From: Galdieria partita
Taxonomy: Eukaryota > Rhodophyta > Bangiophyceae > Galdieriales > Galdieriaceae
Reading direction: 5' to 3'
NCBI GenBank assembly: GCA_025991245.1
Contig: BQMJ01000063.1
Span: 1-64,000, forward strand
DNA: 64,000 nt
Shown: positions 46,372 through 56,842 of the stretch, piece by piece
How positions within the stretch are numbered: position 1 is the first letter of the stretch
How the letters are laid out: each line of letters opens with the position of its first letter
Position numbers and translations under genes: made by a program
The notes under the pieces: model-generated
Seen by the model: the letters and a program-made list of their open reading frames with translations, nothing else
Databases searched by the model: none
What the model was told of the DNA's origin: nothing

Positions 46372-48495
46372 ATGTCCCAAATAAGCGGACTGGAGGCGCA
46401 CAATAACAAACAGCAAGAACTTGGCTGGAATATGGCACAAACAGATACGAACTCAACTGCTTCTCCGTCCGTGGCAGACATTCGACCTTTTCCAAAACTG
46501 AAACTAGACGAATTGTTTTTCGCTTGGCTCTCGAAACCTGAGACTAAGGCACTTATTTATCGTCTGATAGATGCCCGTAAATACTACCAAATGGAGGAAA
46601 CAGAAGCAGGAAATGAAAAGGTTTCTGACGGGAACACGGTGGCTGCTTCTGGAACAGATACCAAAGCGGAGTTTGCAACGAGGTATTCGGTTCCTTTTAG
46701 AAGAGAGAAAAAAACGTATATGGAAACAGAGGGAGAGTTAGGACCAGCAGCGACTTCAAGCTCGTCGTTTCCTATTGACATTTCACGCTCGGAAACAGCC
46801 TCTCCAAGTCTTACTTCAAGTTCCCATTCACTTAGCAACCAGACACCAGCGTCTCCAACTACAAGGTTTATCATGGCGAACTTAACATTCTCTCCTAGAA
46901 TGGCTATATCTCCACGAAGGGCAGCTCTCACTGGGAACTATCTACCAGACCTGAATTTGGGAATAGGAACACCTCCCATGAGTCCTCGACGTTCTCAGTT
47001 GTATAGAAGGAACTCCGCTCAGGCAATCTCCTCCAAGTCGTCTTTCACTCAATTGTATCAAAGATTTTCAAATATACCTCGTTTCTTTTTTCCTGAAGGT
47101 TCTCCAGAAATCTTGGAAGAACAGCAGAGGCAAAGATCTAATCTTAAGACATTTCTGAGTCGCAACGGAGGAAGATTGGGGAGAGCAGAATTTATAGAAT
47201 TCATGACTGGTATTTTAGGTTTGCCTTCATTTATTGGAGGTCCAGTATTTGATAAGCTCTTGAAACACTCTATACAAGGTAGGAATGATCTTATATATCA
47301 TGGATGAATATCATATGAAGTTTTGTAGGTTCAGAGTTGTCCCTGAGAGATGATTCTCATGACATTATGTCTGACTCTGAAAATGAAGTTGCAAGAGAAA
47401 TTCTATTGGAGAAGGAAGTCATGTCCTTTTATGACACCTTTTGTGCTAAGAAAAGTGGAAATTCTCTTCTTTTTTCAGTTCTTTTAGGCACAAGCGATCG
47501 AAATTATCTCATACACGAGGATTTAATTCCTTTTTTAGAAGAATTTTTACAGATCCATCCTGGACTGGCCTTTCTTCAAGCCACTCCAGAGTTTCAACAT
47601 CGTTATGCGGAGACAGTAATCGAAAGAATTTTTTACTCCTGTGCTCGTTGGCACCAGTTTAAACTATTTGAAACAGACTTGAAAAAGGGAAAGATTTTTG
47701 AAACTTTTTTAGAAGTCGATCGAGAAGAGGATATCAATAGGGAACGCAGATTTTTCTCTTATGAACATTTTTATGTTCTTTATTGTAGATTTTGGGAATT
47801 GGATACCGATCATGATTTGTTAATTGACAAGGAGGACATGCTTCGTTATGGAGGACATGCACTTACTTACAGAATTGTAGATCGAATTTTTGGGGGATAT
47901 GGAAGACCTCGAGACTGCAAAGAGGAAGGGTTTATGAGTTACACGGATTTTATTTGGTTTTGCATTAGTGAAGAGGATAAGAATAGTGATGTTGCGCTGG
48001 ACTATTGGTTTCGATGTATTGACTTGGATGGAGATGGAATGATAACATTATATGACATGGAATATTTTTATTCGGAACAACTTCATCGCATGGAGTGTTT
48101 AGGACATGAGCCTATTCCATTGGAAGATATTGTTTGTCAACTATTAGATATGGTTAGACCTGATCTATTCGAACCGATTATCACTCGAAGTACATTACGA
48201 AAATGCAAACTAAGGAGCAACTTTTTCAATGTATTATTCAATTTGAACAAGTTTATAGCTATTGAAAATAAGGATCCTTACTTGATTCGTCAAGGTAATG
48301 TTCCTTTTTTTCTGTATTCTGAATTGAACTTAACTTTGAATAGAACATGCCACACCGGAACTTACAGATTGGGACCGATTTGCAGCTATAGAGTATTTGC
48401 GTTTAAGTGCTGAAGAAGAAGCTGAAGAGGAGTCTTGGGATGATGTCGTTGCTGAAGACCGAAATTGGTTGGCAGCTGGAGAAGCTCCATTTTAG
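46372..48495 (+). CDS. PP2A regulatory subunit B'' (PPP2R3-like)
   Basis: Three exons: 46372-47278, 47329-48294 and 48344-48495, giving 674 aa. Introns are 50 and 49 nt. The N-terminal c.230 residues are Ser/Thr/Pro-rich and probably disordered (repeated SPR sites). The C-terminal part is the conserved B'' module. FYDTFCAKKSG, FYSCARWHQFKLFETDL and YVLYCRFWELDTDHDLLIDKEDM give the first EF-hand loop, and CIDLDGDGMITLYDMEYFY gives the second, canonical loop. DRFAAIEYLRLSAEEEAEEE is at the end. It directs the PP2A A-C core to substrates, with calcium responsiveness through the EF hands. Confidence 0.95.
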
Positions 48496-48535
48496 ATGTA
48501 ATTAGCAATATATTCTATTCGTTTGCATTGTTCAT

Positions 48536-49822
48536 TTAAATGAAAGCATAAGATATTGGCTTTCTTGGTTTCTTACTTCCCATTTGGGTCGGCTTTTGAC
48601 TAGAATATCGTTTCTTACTATCTAATTCTAATGGAAGCTCATCCTGATATGGGAGAGCCATCCTACGTGTTGTCGTCACTTCTTGTTTAGGACTATCCGT
48701 CTTTTCTGTTGGTCCATTGCTATCTTCGTGCTGTTGAATATCAGATTGTACTCGTTGCATCTCTTCTGAAGAGATGCGCTGTACTTCCTTGTTTGAAAGA
48801 TTATCATTTTCAGTTGTCTTGTTTTCCTCTGTGTAGTTATCAGGTAACATAGTAGAAGGATCATTCAGATTATCGTTCTCTTCATGAGGCTTAGCCCAGT
48901 TAAGAAATACTTTTTGCCCTCCAAGATGAACTTTTCCATATAATATTTCCATCGTCCTTTCTGCCGCAATTCGTTCCTTGAATTCTATAAATGCAATACT
49001 CTTCTCTCGAATGACTTTAATACTTTGTATTTCACCATATTTTTCAAATAACTGTGCAATTTCGTCATATGATACCAAAGAACCAACTCCACCAACGAAT
49101 AATGTCTTAGCTTTCGGGTCTGTGGGTGGTTCAGGGAAACTCGTTTTTTCTCCTAATCTTCTCAACATTTTCTCTGCCAAGGGATCATTCACTCCATAAT
49201 ATCTATTTTTGATACCTTGTGTTGTCAATTGTTCGTCATCGGGCGCCTTTTCGTGTCTGTAAGGACATAAGGCTCCTCTTTTACATTCACCTTTTTGATA
49301 GAATGAGCAAACATGTGACAAGTTCCTATGATATCTTGGTTCTTTTCTTGCTAGCTTTTCAACGATAGGGTTAGCTGCAGGCTGTTGATACACAGCCTCG
49401 ATGTTTCCAGTGGCTACTAGACGGTCTGCTTGTTCCGCAAAGTATTCCCGGTTAATATCTGACTTGGGAACCAACGTTGCTAATCTATCACCTTCTGCTA
49501 TCGCTTGGTCTCGAACTTGAACAGGTAACCCATACCGCAAGTCAAACAAACAAGTTTGGCAAACGTTTTTCAAACGAGCACAAGTTTGACAAATTTCAGT
49601 CTTCTTGTACCGAGTTCCAGCTCCACCGGGTTTCCAACGAAAACACGTAAAGGGACGCGTACATATTTGACATTCAGCACCCATAGAATCCTTCAACATA
49701 CGGATATAAGGGTTAGGACCTAAACAGCTTTCACATAGGATAGGAAAATCGGCACTTTCATTAGCAGCCTTTTTAGGGTCACCACTTATACCACCTTTGG
49801 CTGCACCTTGGTATCTTGCCAT
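48536..49822 (-). CDS. Pre-mRNA splicing factor RBM22/Slt11
   Basis: Single exon, 428 aa; start at ATG 49822 (MARYQGAAKGG), chosen because the conserved ESADFPILCESCLG follows about 23 residues later. The open frame extends further but has no ATG. Domains: N-terminal Cys-rich zinc-binding region (residues c.30-95, CESC, CQIC, CQTC, CQTC), one CCCH finger CSFYQKGECKRGALCPYRH (c.172-190), then an RRM (c.239-312) with TLFVGGV and SIAFIEF as RNP2 and RNP1. RBM22 contacts U6 snRNA and the intron in the activated spliceosome. An acidic Glu/Gln-rich tail follows. It is head-to-head with the eL36 gene. Confidence 0.96.
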   Translation of the reverse strand: MARYQGAAKGGISGDPKKAANESADFPILCESCLGPNPYIRMLKDSMGAECQICTRPFTCFRWKPGGAGTRYKKTEICQTCARLKNVCQTCLFDLRYGLPVQVRDQAIAEGDRLATLVPKSDINREYFAEQADRLVATGNIEAVYQQPAANPIVEKLARKEPRYHRNLSHVCSFYQKGECKRGALCPYRHEKAPDDEQLTTQGIKNRYYGVNDPLAEKMLRRLGEKTSFPEPPTDPKAKTLFVGGVGSLVSYDEIAQLFEKYGEIQSIKVIREKSIAFIEFKERIAAERTMEILYGKVHLGGQKVFLNWAKPHEENDNLNDPSTMLPDNYTEENKTTENDNLSNKEVQRISSEEMQRVQSDIQQHEDSNGPTEKTDSPKQEVTTTRRMALPYQDELPLELDSKKRYSSQKPTQMGSKKPRKPISYAFI

Positions 49823-49923
49823 CACAGAAATATCCAATATGTCTTTGCAACGATTTCCAACATCCACTTCCCATTCATTCACGATTGTTGGGGGTTCGTC
49901 GTCGGATTGTGCAAAGCTGAAGG
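49823..49923. promoter_or_regulatory. Shared divergent promoter region (RBM22 / eL36)
   Basis: Only 101 bp separate the start codons of a splicing factor and a ribosomal protein gene transcribed away from each other, so both promoters and both 5' leaders must lie here or overlap coding sequence. No GCGCCATTT motif is present. Confidence 0.6.
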
Positions 49924-50220
49924 ATGTCTCAAGTGGAAACAACGACAACACCTTCTGGTATCGCAGTCGGATTGAATAAAGGACATGTCGTTACCAAAAG
50001 AAAACGCCCAACTAAAGGAAAGGGGAGAGTAAAAAAACGAGCTAAATTTGTTCGAGAAATAATCCGCGAAGTGTGCGGTTTCGCTCCATATGAGAAACGA
50101 ATCATCGAACTGCTGAGAGTAGGAAAGGACAAGCGTGCTCTTAAGTATGCCAAAAAGAGATTAGGTACCCATGTGAGAGCTAAGAAGAAGAGGGATGAGG
50201 TAAGGGAAAGATATAGGTAG
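49924..50220 (+). CDS. RPL36: Ribosomal protein eL36
   Basis: A single exon encodes 98 aa: [25 protein letters not shown].., then [49 protein letters not shown]. This is the full eL36 of the cytosolic 60S subunit, of normal length and very basic. It is intronless. Confidence 0.98.
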   Translation: MSQVETTTTPSGIAVGLNKGHVVTKRKRPTKGKGRVKKRAKFVREIIREVCGFAPYEKRIIELLRVGKDKRALKYAKKRLGTHVRAKKKRDEVRERYR

Positions 50221-50660
50221 TAGTTGGTTGGTTGCTCAACTTGGTCTTCGATTAGATGGCCACGGCATTACGTCGTAGTGGACGGAAATAAAATGAGTTT
50301 TTTGATGTTAAACTAGTCAAGTAGAAACTCTTCTTGTTCATAAGTGAAAATGACATTTGCAAAGGTACAAGGATAGATACCGCCGTCGCACTAATTGTGT
50401 TGGATATCGTATCTTTTTTTGGTTTAATATTTCCTTCTGTAACGATAAGTTTGCCATGGGATTGAACGTTGGAACATTTCACACTTTGACAATATCTTGC
50501 ACGCATCATTGCCACACAGAAACCAACAGTTGTGATATTCCTTCGATATTACCGCTTCTAGAAAAGTTTCTCAGCATATGTATAACCAATTGAAGCCTAT
50601 GACTATTGATGTGTTGGGGATGAAATATTTGCTGATGCCTCTAATCTGGAAGAACAACAA

Positions 50661-50694
<34 letters not shown>
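50661..50694. repeat. (GA)n microsatellite
   Basis: About 34 bp of AG/GA dinucleotides with one GG interruption. Confidence 0.95.
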
Positions 50695-51164
50695 AATATG
50701 AAGTGAAGAAGATCCCTAGCTCAGGAATGTAGATAATTGAAATGAGTTTTTCTCATTGTTAGAACAATCGGCTATGAACGGCAATACTTTCTTAGTTCAT
50801 TGAGTAGTCCTGTATTTCCTCTCTATTCTTTATGATACATTGAAACTTCGCAAGTTGGCTTTGTATAATTGCACAACGCATTTTCTTCCAAAAATAAGAA
50901 AAGTAAGCAACAAGCTCAAGAAGACATGGAGGAGTGCACACAGAAAATGAGTATCAGGAGAATATTGTATCAAGGCAATGTAATCATACTACTTCCAGAT
51001 ATAAGATGATATCGCAAGATAATGAACTCTTCACATATACGGTCTTAGTGTTTCCCATATATCCAACTCTCTCTTGTTCCTTTTGTTCTATAATACGTCA
51101 TATTGTTTAGAAGAATACTTTAATAACTCTACTTTTGCTTGATGCATAGCAAAGGAGAGAAAAA

Positions 51165-51175
51165 GCGCCATTTTT
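51165..51175 (+). promoter_or_regulatory. GCGCCATTTTT motif upstream of CDT2-like gene
   Basis: Lies 163 bp before the ATG at 51339, oriented with the gene like the 40800 and 46254 examples. Confidence 0.45.
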
Positions 51176-51338
51176 CATATCCATCGATCCCAACTTGAAA
51201 TGGGCCCGCCATGTGATTTGAATTTAAATGAGCAGACCAGAATTTTTTGGTTTCCTTCTCTGCTTGTTTGGCTGACATGACTGAGATGCATAGAGTGAAT
51301 ACTTATCCTTACACTATACCAAAAGCTTGACTGAGACC

Positions 51339-52922
51339 ATGCTTTCTGAGAAAAGCAAAGGAGTCGGAAGAAATCCTTCCAGTCTTATCAAAAAGCTTCT
51401 ACATCGAGAACTAGCAACAGTGGAAGAACCGACCATTCAAAAATATGCCTTTGCCTCGTTACGAAGCGACCTCGAGAACTTGCAAGCCTATCGTAATCAT
51501 TCTCTTCACTTTTATACGGATACAGCAGATATATTAATACCAGTGTTTTCCACGAAATTTTCAAAGTTAGCTTGTAATGGACAAGCATTGGCTTGTGTCG
51601 ATGAAGAAGGATATTTGACAGTTGTAGATACAAGAAAATGGTTGCAAACAACACCAAAAGAGACAGACACAAGAGCATATCGACTAGATGAATGGAGAGA
51701 GCCAACTACATGGAGGAACAAGGCTGCTTTAAGTACTATGATTCATCAAAACGCAATATTTGATGTTTGTTGGTTGGGAACAACAGATCAGCAAATAGCA
51801 ACTGCGTCTGGAGATCAAACAATACGAATTACTGATACAACAACTTGGGGTCAAGTGAGCAATCTTACAGGACATAGAGGATCAGTCAAAGTTGTAAGAG
51901 AAATGCCTCTTTCTGATGGAAAGATACTTGGTTCTGCTGGTAGAGATGGTAATGTAATGTTGTGGGATATAAGATGTCCTGGTAAAAATACATTTTTGGG
52001 ACAGACTTGTTCAATATCTCCTGTTCTATCGCTACAGCAAATCCATTCTCCAAGTTATGCATCCCCAATGCAAGAACGAGTAACAAAGAGAAGAAGAACA
52101 TCAAATGCTTTGGGCATGAGGCCACAAAATGAAGCCTCTACCTCTTATGGTGTTACGGGATTGGCTTTTCATCCTCAAAGTGATGGCCATCTCCTTTTTA
52201 CTTCAGGTGCTGTTGATGGCTCTGTCAAATTGTGGGATGTTCGAAAAGTCTCTTCTTCAAGTCAAGAGATAGAAATTCTTGCTACATGTCATCCTGGATG
52301 TGATGAGGAACTCACATCGAGACCTCATGGAATTTCTTCCATTCAAATGGATATTCATGGTAGATATCTTTTGGCTTGCTCTACTGACTCTAGAGTGTAT
52401 CTATACGATCCTAGCCGAATAGAATGGGGAGCATGTACAATACTAACAGGAGGTCAGAATATGTCATTCTATGTAAAATGTGATTTTAGTCCAGATGGAA
52501 ACTTTGTAGTAACAGGTTCCTGTAATTCGAGAGCATATATTTGGGATCTCAGCATTTGTCAGTCAACTCAATCTTGTATCTATCCATTTCTTGAGTTGGA
52601 AGGCCATCAAGGTGAAGTTTCTGATGTTGCTTGGTGTCGGACTGAGCCAGAATTGATTGCAACCTCAGGAGACGACTGCATGGTGAGCTTATGGCACGGG
52701 CCAAAGCTTCGGAATACATTAAGAGCAAGTAATTGCACGACAAACTCGGTAATCAGTGCAACTAGACTTGATTGGACTAATAGTATCAAAGTCGATACTC
52801 CGAGTAGGAAACGTAATAGGAGAGAAGGTGACAATAGCAGGACACCCTTACAACTCAAATCTATCACCGAATATTTTAATAGGGTGAATCCCAGCTCTAG
52901 TGAAAAGAAAGATCATAAATAA
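51339..52922 (+). CDS. CDT2/DTL-like WD40 substrate receptor
   Basis: Single exon, 527 aa; first ATG at 51339. WD repeats are readable: HQNAIFDVCWL..QIATASGDQTIRITD, GHRGSVKVVREM..ILGSAGRDGNVMLWDIRC, GAVDGSVKLWDVRK, NMSFYVKCDFSPDGNFVVTGSCNSRAYIWDL, and GHQGEVSDVAWCRTEPELIATSGDDCMVSLW. The AGRDGNVMLWDIRC and FYVK..SPDG..SGS segments match DTL/CDT2, the receptor of the CRL4 ubiquitin ligase that destroys CDT1, p21-type inhibitors and SET8 on PCNA-loaded DNA. Near the C-terminus LKSITEYF resembles the PCNA-binding PIP-type motif found at the CDT2 tail in animals. It lies downstream of a GCGCCATTT site. Confidence 0.85.
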   Translation: MLSEKSKGVGRNPSSLIKKLLHRELATVEEPTIQKYAFASLRSDLENLQAYRNHSLHFYTDTADILIPVFSTKFSKLACNGQALACVDEEGYLTVVDTRKWLQTTPKETDTRAYRLDEWREPTTWRNKAALSTMIHQNAIFDVCWLGTTDQQIATASGDQTIRITDTTTWGQVSNLTGHRGSVKVVREMPLSDGKILGSAGRDGNVMLWDIRCPGKNTFLGQTCSISPVLSLQQIHSPSYASPMQERVTKRRRTSNALGMRPQNEASTSYGVTGLAFHPQSDGHLLFTSGAVDGSVKLWDVRKVSSSSQEIEILATCHPGCDEELTSRPHGISSIQMDIHGRYLLACSTDSRVYLYDPSRIEWGACTILTGGQNMSFYVKCDFSPDGNFVVTGSCNSRAYIWDLSICQSTQSCIYPFLELEGHQGEVSDVAWCRTEPELIATSGDDCMVSLWHGPKLRNTLRASNCTTNSVISATRLDWTNSIKVDTPSRKRNRREGDNSRTPLQLKSITEYFNRVNPSSSEKKDHK

Positions 52923-53091
52923 GTTTGACAAATATATAAGTACAAACAGAAATACAAACTCCATATATGAAAAAGTCCTATTTCAAGTTTTCCTACAAAA
53001 GCAACTCAAAGTCGCAACTCTTAATCGATGATTTAGAAATTGGATTTGTGAGTTGTCGTTCGATGTACAGAAAATATATTTCCATTCATCC

Positions 53092-54754
53092 ATGCTAAAC
53101 TCACTAGGAACGAGTAGTCATGAAACAGTCCTTATTCTAGACTTTGGTTCACAGTATAGTCATTCTATTGCTAGAAGACTTCGAGAGTGCCAAGTTCATT
53201 CCACAGTGTTACCTTTTGACCGCTCTTTGGAAGAAATCAAGGTAAGTCAACACCACCTCTACAACAAAATCTAGATAACCATTTCTTCCATCGCACCCAG
53301 TCTCTTCTGCCAAAAGGCATCATTTTAAGTGGTGGGCCAGGCTCAGTTTATGAACACAATGCACCCCACACCTGGAAGCAAATATTTGACCTTGGAATTC
53401 CGATTCTAGGAATATGCTATGGTTTGCAAGAAATTGCATACCAACTGGGAGGTCAAGTTGCAAAAGGAACCAAGTATGAGTACGGGCATGCTATGTTAAA
53501 TGTAGTCGAATCATCAGATCTCTTTCGCGATGTCCCTAGTACGTTTACTGTGTGGATGAGTCACGGAGATCTGGTTACTGAGCTTCCTCCATCTTTTGTT
53601 TCCATAGCTAAAACGGAGAATTGTTCATTTGCTGCTGTCTTCGCAAAGCCTCATATATATGGGCTTCAATTTCATCCGGAAGTAACTCATACAGAATTTG
53701 GTTTACAAATTTTGAGAAACTTTGTTGTCCACATCTGTCATTGTCGTTGTGATTGGACTATGGAAGATTTTGTCGATAGTGCAATCAAGTCGATCAAGCA
53801 AAGAGTCGGGAATGCCAAGGTTATTGGTGCAGTATCAGGGGGAGTGGACTCCACAGTGGCTGCTGTATTGACGAGTCGGGCAATTGGTAGTCAATTTGAA
53901 GCCGTGTTGGTGGATAATGGGCTGCTTAGAAGAGATGAAGCGTCACAAGTTGTTCATCGTTTACGAGATACTTGCGGTGTACAATTGAAATATGTGGATG
54001 CAGCTAGTCGGTTTCTTCAACTTTTGCAAGGTGTTGTGGATCCCGAAGAGAAAAGAAAAAGGATTGGCAAAACATTTATTGAAGTGTTTGAACAAGAAGC
54101 CAGGTCATCGGGTGCAAGTTTCTTATTACAAGGCACATTGTATCCCGATGTGATTGAGTCGTCCTCTCATTTAGGACCTTCTGTCACTATCAAAACGCAT
54201 CACAATGTGGGTGGTTTACCTGAGAAGATGAATCTCCATTTACTTGAACCGTTGAGGGATCTTTTCAAGGATGAAGTTCGAGCAGTTGGAATATTATTAG
54301 GAATACCGGAGGAAAGTATCTATCGACATCCTTTTCCAGGTCCTGGTTTAGCCATACGTATTCTTGGCAAGTCCAATTCTATATTGTTATTCGGGGTTCT
54401 CTCATGAGGATTGTAGGCCAAGTTGATGAACAGCGGCTAGAAATATTGCGACATGCGGATAGTATTTATATAGAAGAGTTGAAACGCGCCAATCTATATC
54501 GTTGTATTAGTCAAGCGTTTGCCGTATTACTACCCGTCAAAGCGGTAGGGGTGATGGGTGACTCCCGTTCGTATGAACAAGTGATTGCGCTTCGAGCTGT
54601 CGAAACAGTTGATTATATGACAGCTCAATGGTATGCTCTACCAACGTCGGTGTTGGAAAGTATATCTTCTAGAATAGTCAACGAAGTGAATGGAGTGAAT
54701 AGAGTTGTATACGATATCACTTGCAAACCTCCAGCCACCATTGAGTGGGAATAA
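53092..54754 (+). CDS. GMP synthase (glutamine-hydrolysing)
   Basis: Three exons: 53092-53241, 53301-54366 and 54417-54754, giving 517 aa. Intron 2 (50 nt) is GC-AG: donor GCAAGTCC, acceptor ATTGTAG. Only this join restores [20 protein letters not shown]. Class I amidotransferase part: [16 protein letters not shown] (nucleophile Cys), [12 protein letters not shown] (His, Glu). ATP pyrophosphatase part: [13 protein letters not shown] (PP-loop), then [39 protein letters not shown]. The C-terminal dimerisation part ends [10 protein letters not shown]. It converts XMP to GMP using glutamine. It is tail-to-tail with SNRNP27, 6 bp between stops. Confidence 0.97.
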
Positions 54755-54760
54755 TACTAG

Positions 54761-55251
54761 TTAGGGAACAGGGTCAAGTGGTCGATTAAAACCACCTGGT
54801 CTATTCATATATTGTCGATAAACTCTTTTGTGTTTGATATTTGCCGCACCGACGTCGTTACCTTGCACATGTTTTCCCTTGAATAATAAGCTTGTGGATC
54901 AGCAGACTTTGACGTTGCACGTACCTTGGTTGTATCAAACGATACGGGTAAACCCATCGCCTCTAATAAAGCCAATGTTTCTTCTTCTGTAGGTGGCGGT
55001 GGAGGTGAAGGAGGTGGTGGTGGTGTGGGATCTAGTTGTTGAAAAGGTTCAGTACTCGTTGTTGTAGCAGGAGGAGGAGGAGGTGGTGGTGGTGGGGGTG
55101 GTGAAGGAGGTGGTGGTGGTATATTATCTTCTACAAGTGGAATAGAGTTGTTATGGTTTTCACTTTTCATCCGTTTCTTATCCTTTCTTTCCAATGGCGG
55201 TTGAGTTTGTGTGGACTCGTCTGTTGCTTTTCTCTTGGTTTGCCGTTTCAT
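54761..55251 (-). CDS. U4/U6.U5 tri-snRNP 27 kDa protein (SNRNP27)
   Basis: Two exons: 55251-54925 and 54877-54761, giving 147 aa. The 47 nt intron joins FDTTK to [26 protein letters not shown] and then PGGFNRPLD, the hallmark SNRNP27 C-terminus. The N-terminal half is unusual: a basic stretch followed by two proline runs ([13 protein letters not shown].. and [12 protein letters not shown]) replaces the Arg-Ser domain seen in animals. The family sits in the tri-snRNP and influences 5' splice site fidelity. Convergent overlap of 3' ends with GMP synthase is likely. Confidence 0.93.
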
Positions 55252-55413
55252 GCGCCACTCACAATGATGAATATCCACATTCCAAAATATGAACTCTATT
55301 TATACAAAATAGAACATGTCCACCTTGTTCAACCACAAATAATCATATCATACTGTTATATGGTTCAACAAGAGTCATACATAAAAAAACTAGAAACACC
55401 AAATGCCTTAATA

Positions 55414-56658
55414 TCATTTCTTCTCCTCCGACAAATCATTATTCCGTTTCAACTCTTCTTCCCAACGAACACTCAAACTCCATCTCGGTTCCATGATAAA
55501 ATCACGCAACAACTTGCGATAAGAACGGTAGGCAAAAAGAGTGTCGTAATATTCAGGCGCTAACTGACGAAGTTTCGGAAGTAGATTCCAAGGAATAGAT
55601 GGAAAGTCCTAAAATAAAACAAAACATTGTGAAACCTGATTTTTCCATTTCATGTACTTACGTGATGCTCGTTGTGAAAACCAATGTTGAAAGCTACTCG
55701 ATTGGCAATACCGTAATAAGAATATGTGGACTGAAAAGGATGAGTCGGATAATGCTCCTTCGACCAACTCTCTCAGCAAATGAACAAAAATAAATAGACA
55801 CAACTTACTTGTATCCAACGAGCACCTAAAGGATGCAATCCAATGGCAAATATCGACGATAACAGCATAAAAATCAATGGAGACAATCCAACCAAGCAAA
55901 TGCTAGAGAGATGAAAAGATAGATTCACCAACCAATTCACAGCTATCCACTTCATTTCCTGATAACTGGGTGTCTATTTTATCATCAGCACTCATCAACC
56001 AAGACGATAGGTCCACACTTACCCGATGAGAATAGCCAAATAAGCGAACCGTCTGAAACAGAAAAAAGAAAAATAGCCAAAAAGCTTTTCTCAAAGGCTT
56101 ATTTCCTACAAATCTGGCTTCCCACTTTGCAGGAACATCGGGATCCTTTGCAATTTTGTTCAGTTCTATATGATGCAAGATGTGATAATATCGAAACATC
56201 ATTCCAGAAGGAACGACGTGTGCAATATTCGCGATACAAAGCATCATACGGTTAGCTGGCACTGAATTGAATATCAAATTGTGTGTAGCGTCGTGAATAA
56301 GTACCCACAATGCGTGGTCAATAACTGCACCAACCGCATAAGTGGCAAGTACCCATAAATACCTTGACCTCTTGTCAACAAAACTGAATAGTGCTGGTGA
56401 GCAACGATCGACATACCAAGGAAAGTAACGAGTAAAGAATATAGCAAGTAACCATTGAAGGAATACAAGCAAAACGATATAAATGGCGGAAACGGGATAA
56501 AGCCCATACAACTTTGCAATTTCTGGGTGCTGGCGTAGTATCTCCTCGCGACGAAGTCCGTGGGGGTGTTTTCGTCTCGTAGCATTTTGTACTCGCAGTT
56601 CTTCTGCTTCCGTAGAAAGTTCTTTGAAAGGAAAGTGTTGTGTATCGTTTACACTCAT
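55414..56658 (-). CDS. Sphingolipid delta-4 desaturase-like (DEGS) fatty acid desaturase
   Basis: Four exons: 56658-56023, 55958-55809, 55757-55662 and 55608-55414, giving 358 aa. Introns are 64, 51 and 53 nt. Three His boxes are present: HDATH, HILHH and HNEHH at the exon 3 end. DEGS-type context is clear ([53 protein letters not shown]). Such enzymes introduce the delta-4 double bond of sphingoid bases in the ER using cytochrome b5. The intron 1 sequence happens to be open in frame, so a read-through form is possible, but the spliced form aligns better. A GCGCCATTTT motif lies 48 bp upstream. Confidence 0.93.
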
Positions 56659-56706
56659 TTTTCCGTAAGTCCACCACCAACAATCCAATCTATGGCAGTT
56701 TTCTTA

Positions 56707-56716
56707 GCGCCATTTT
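56707..56716 (+). promoter_or_regulatory. GCGCCATTTT motif near desaturase start
   Basis: Lies 48 bp upstream of the minus-strand ATG at 56658. Here the motif is on the strand opposite to the gene. Confidence 0.4.
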
Positions 56717-56842
56717 CCTTTCCCCCCGTTGAAAAAATGAGATTACGTGGCACAAAGGCGGACTTGCTGGGAAAACGGGAATCATGTGCATCACAATCCA
56801 CCACAACTTTATTATGATGTGCAAACATTGACATAAATAGGA

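Larger units (their letters stand above)
50221..51338. other. 1.1 kb intergenic region with GA microsatellite
   Basis: This lies between eL36 and the CDT2-like gene. It holds an interrupted (GA)n tract at 50661-50694 and the GCGCCATTTTT motif at 51165-51175. A short upstream ORF starting ATGACTGAGATGCATAG (c.51277) precedes the CDT2-like ATG. No gene is seen. Confidence 0.5.

Noticed and set aside
55903-56022. Read-through of desaturase intron 1 as coding
   Set aside because: Although in frame for a while, it ends in a premature stop, and splicing gives the conserved desaturase order.
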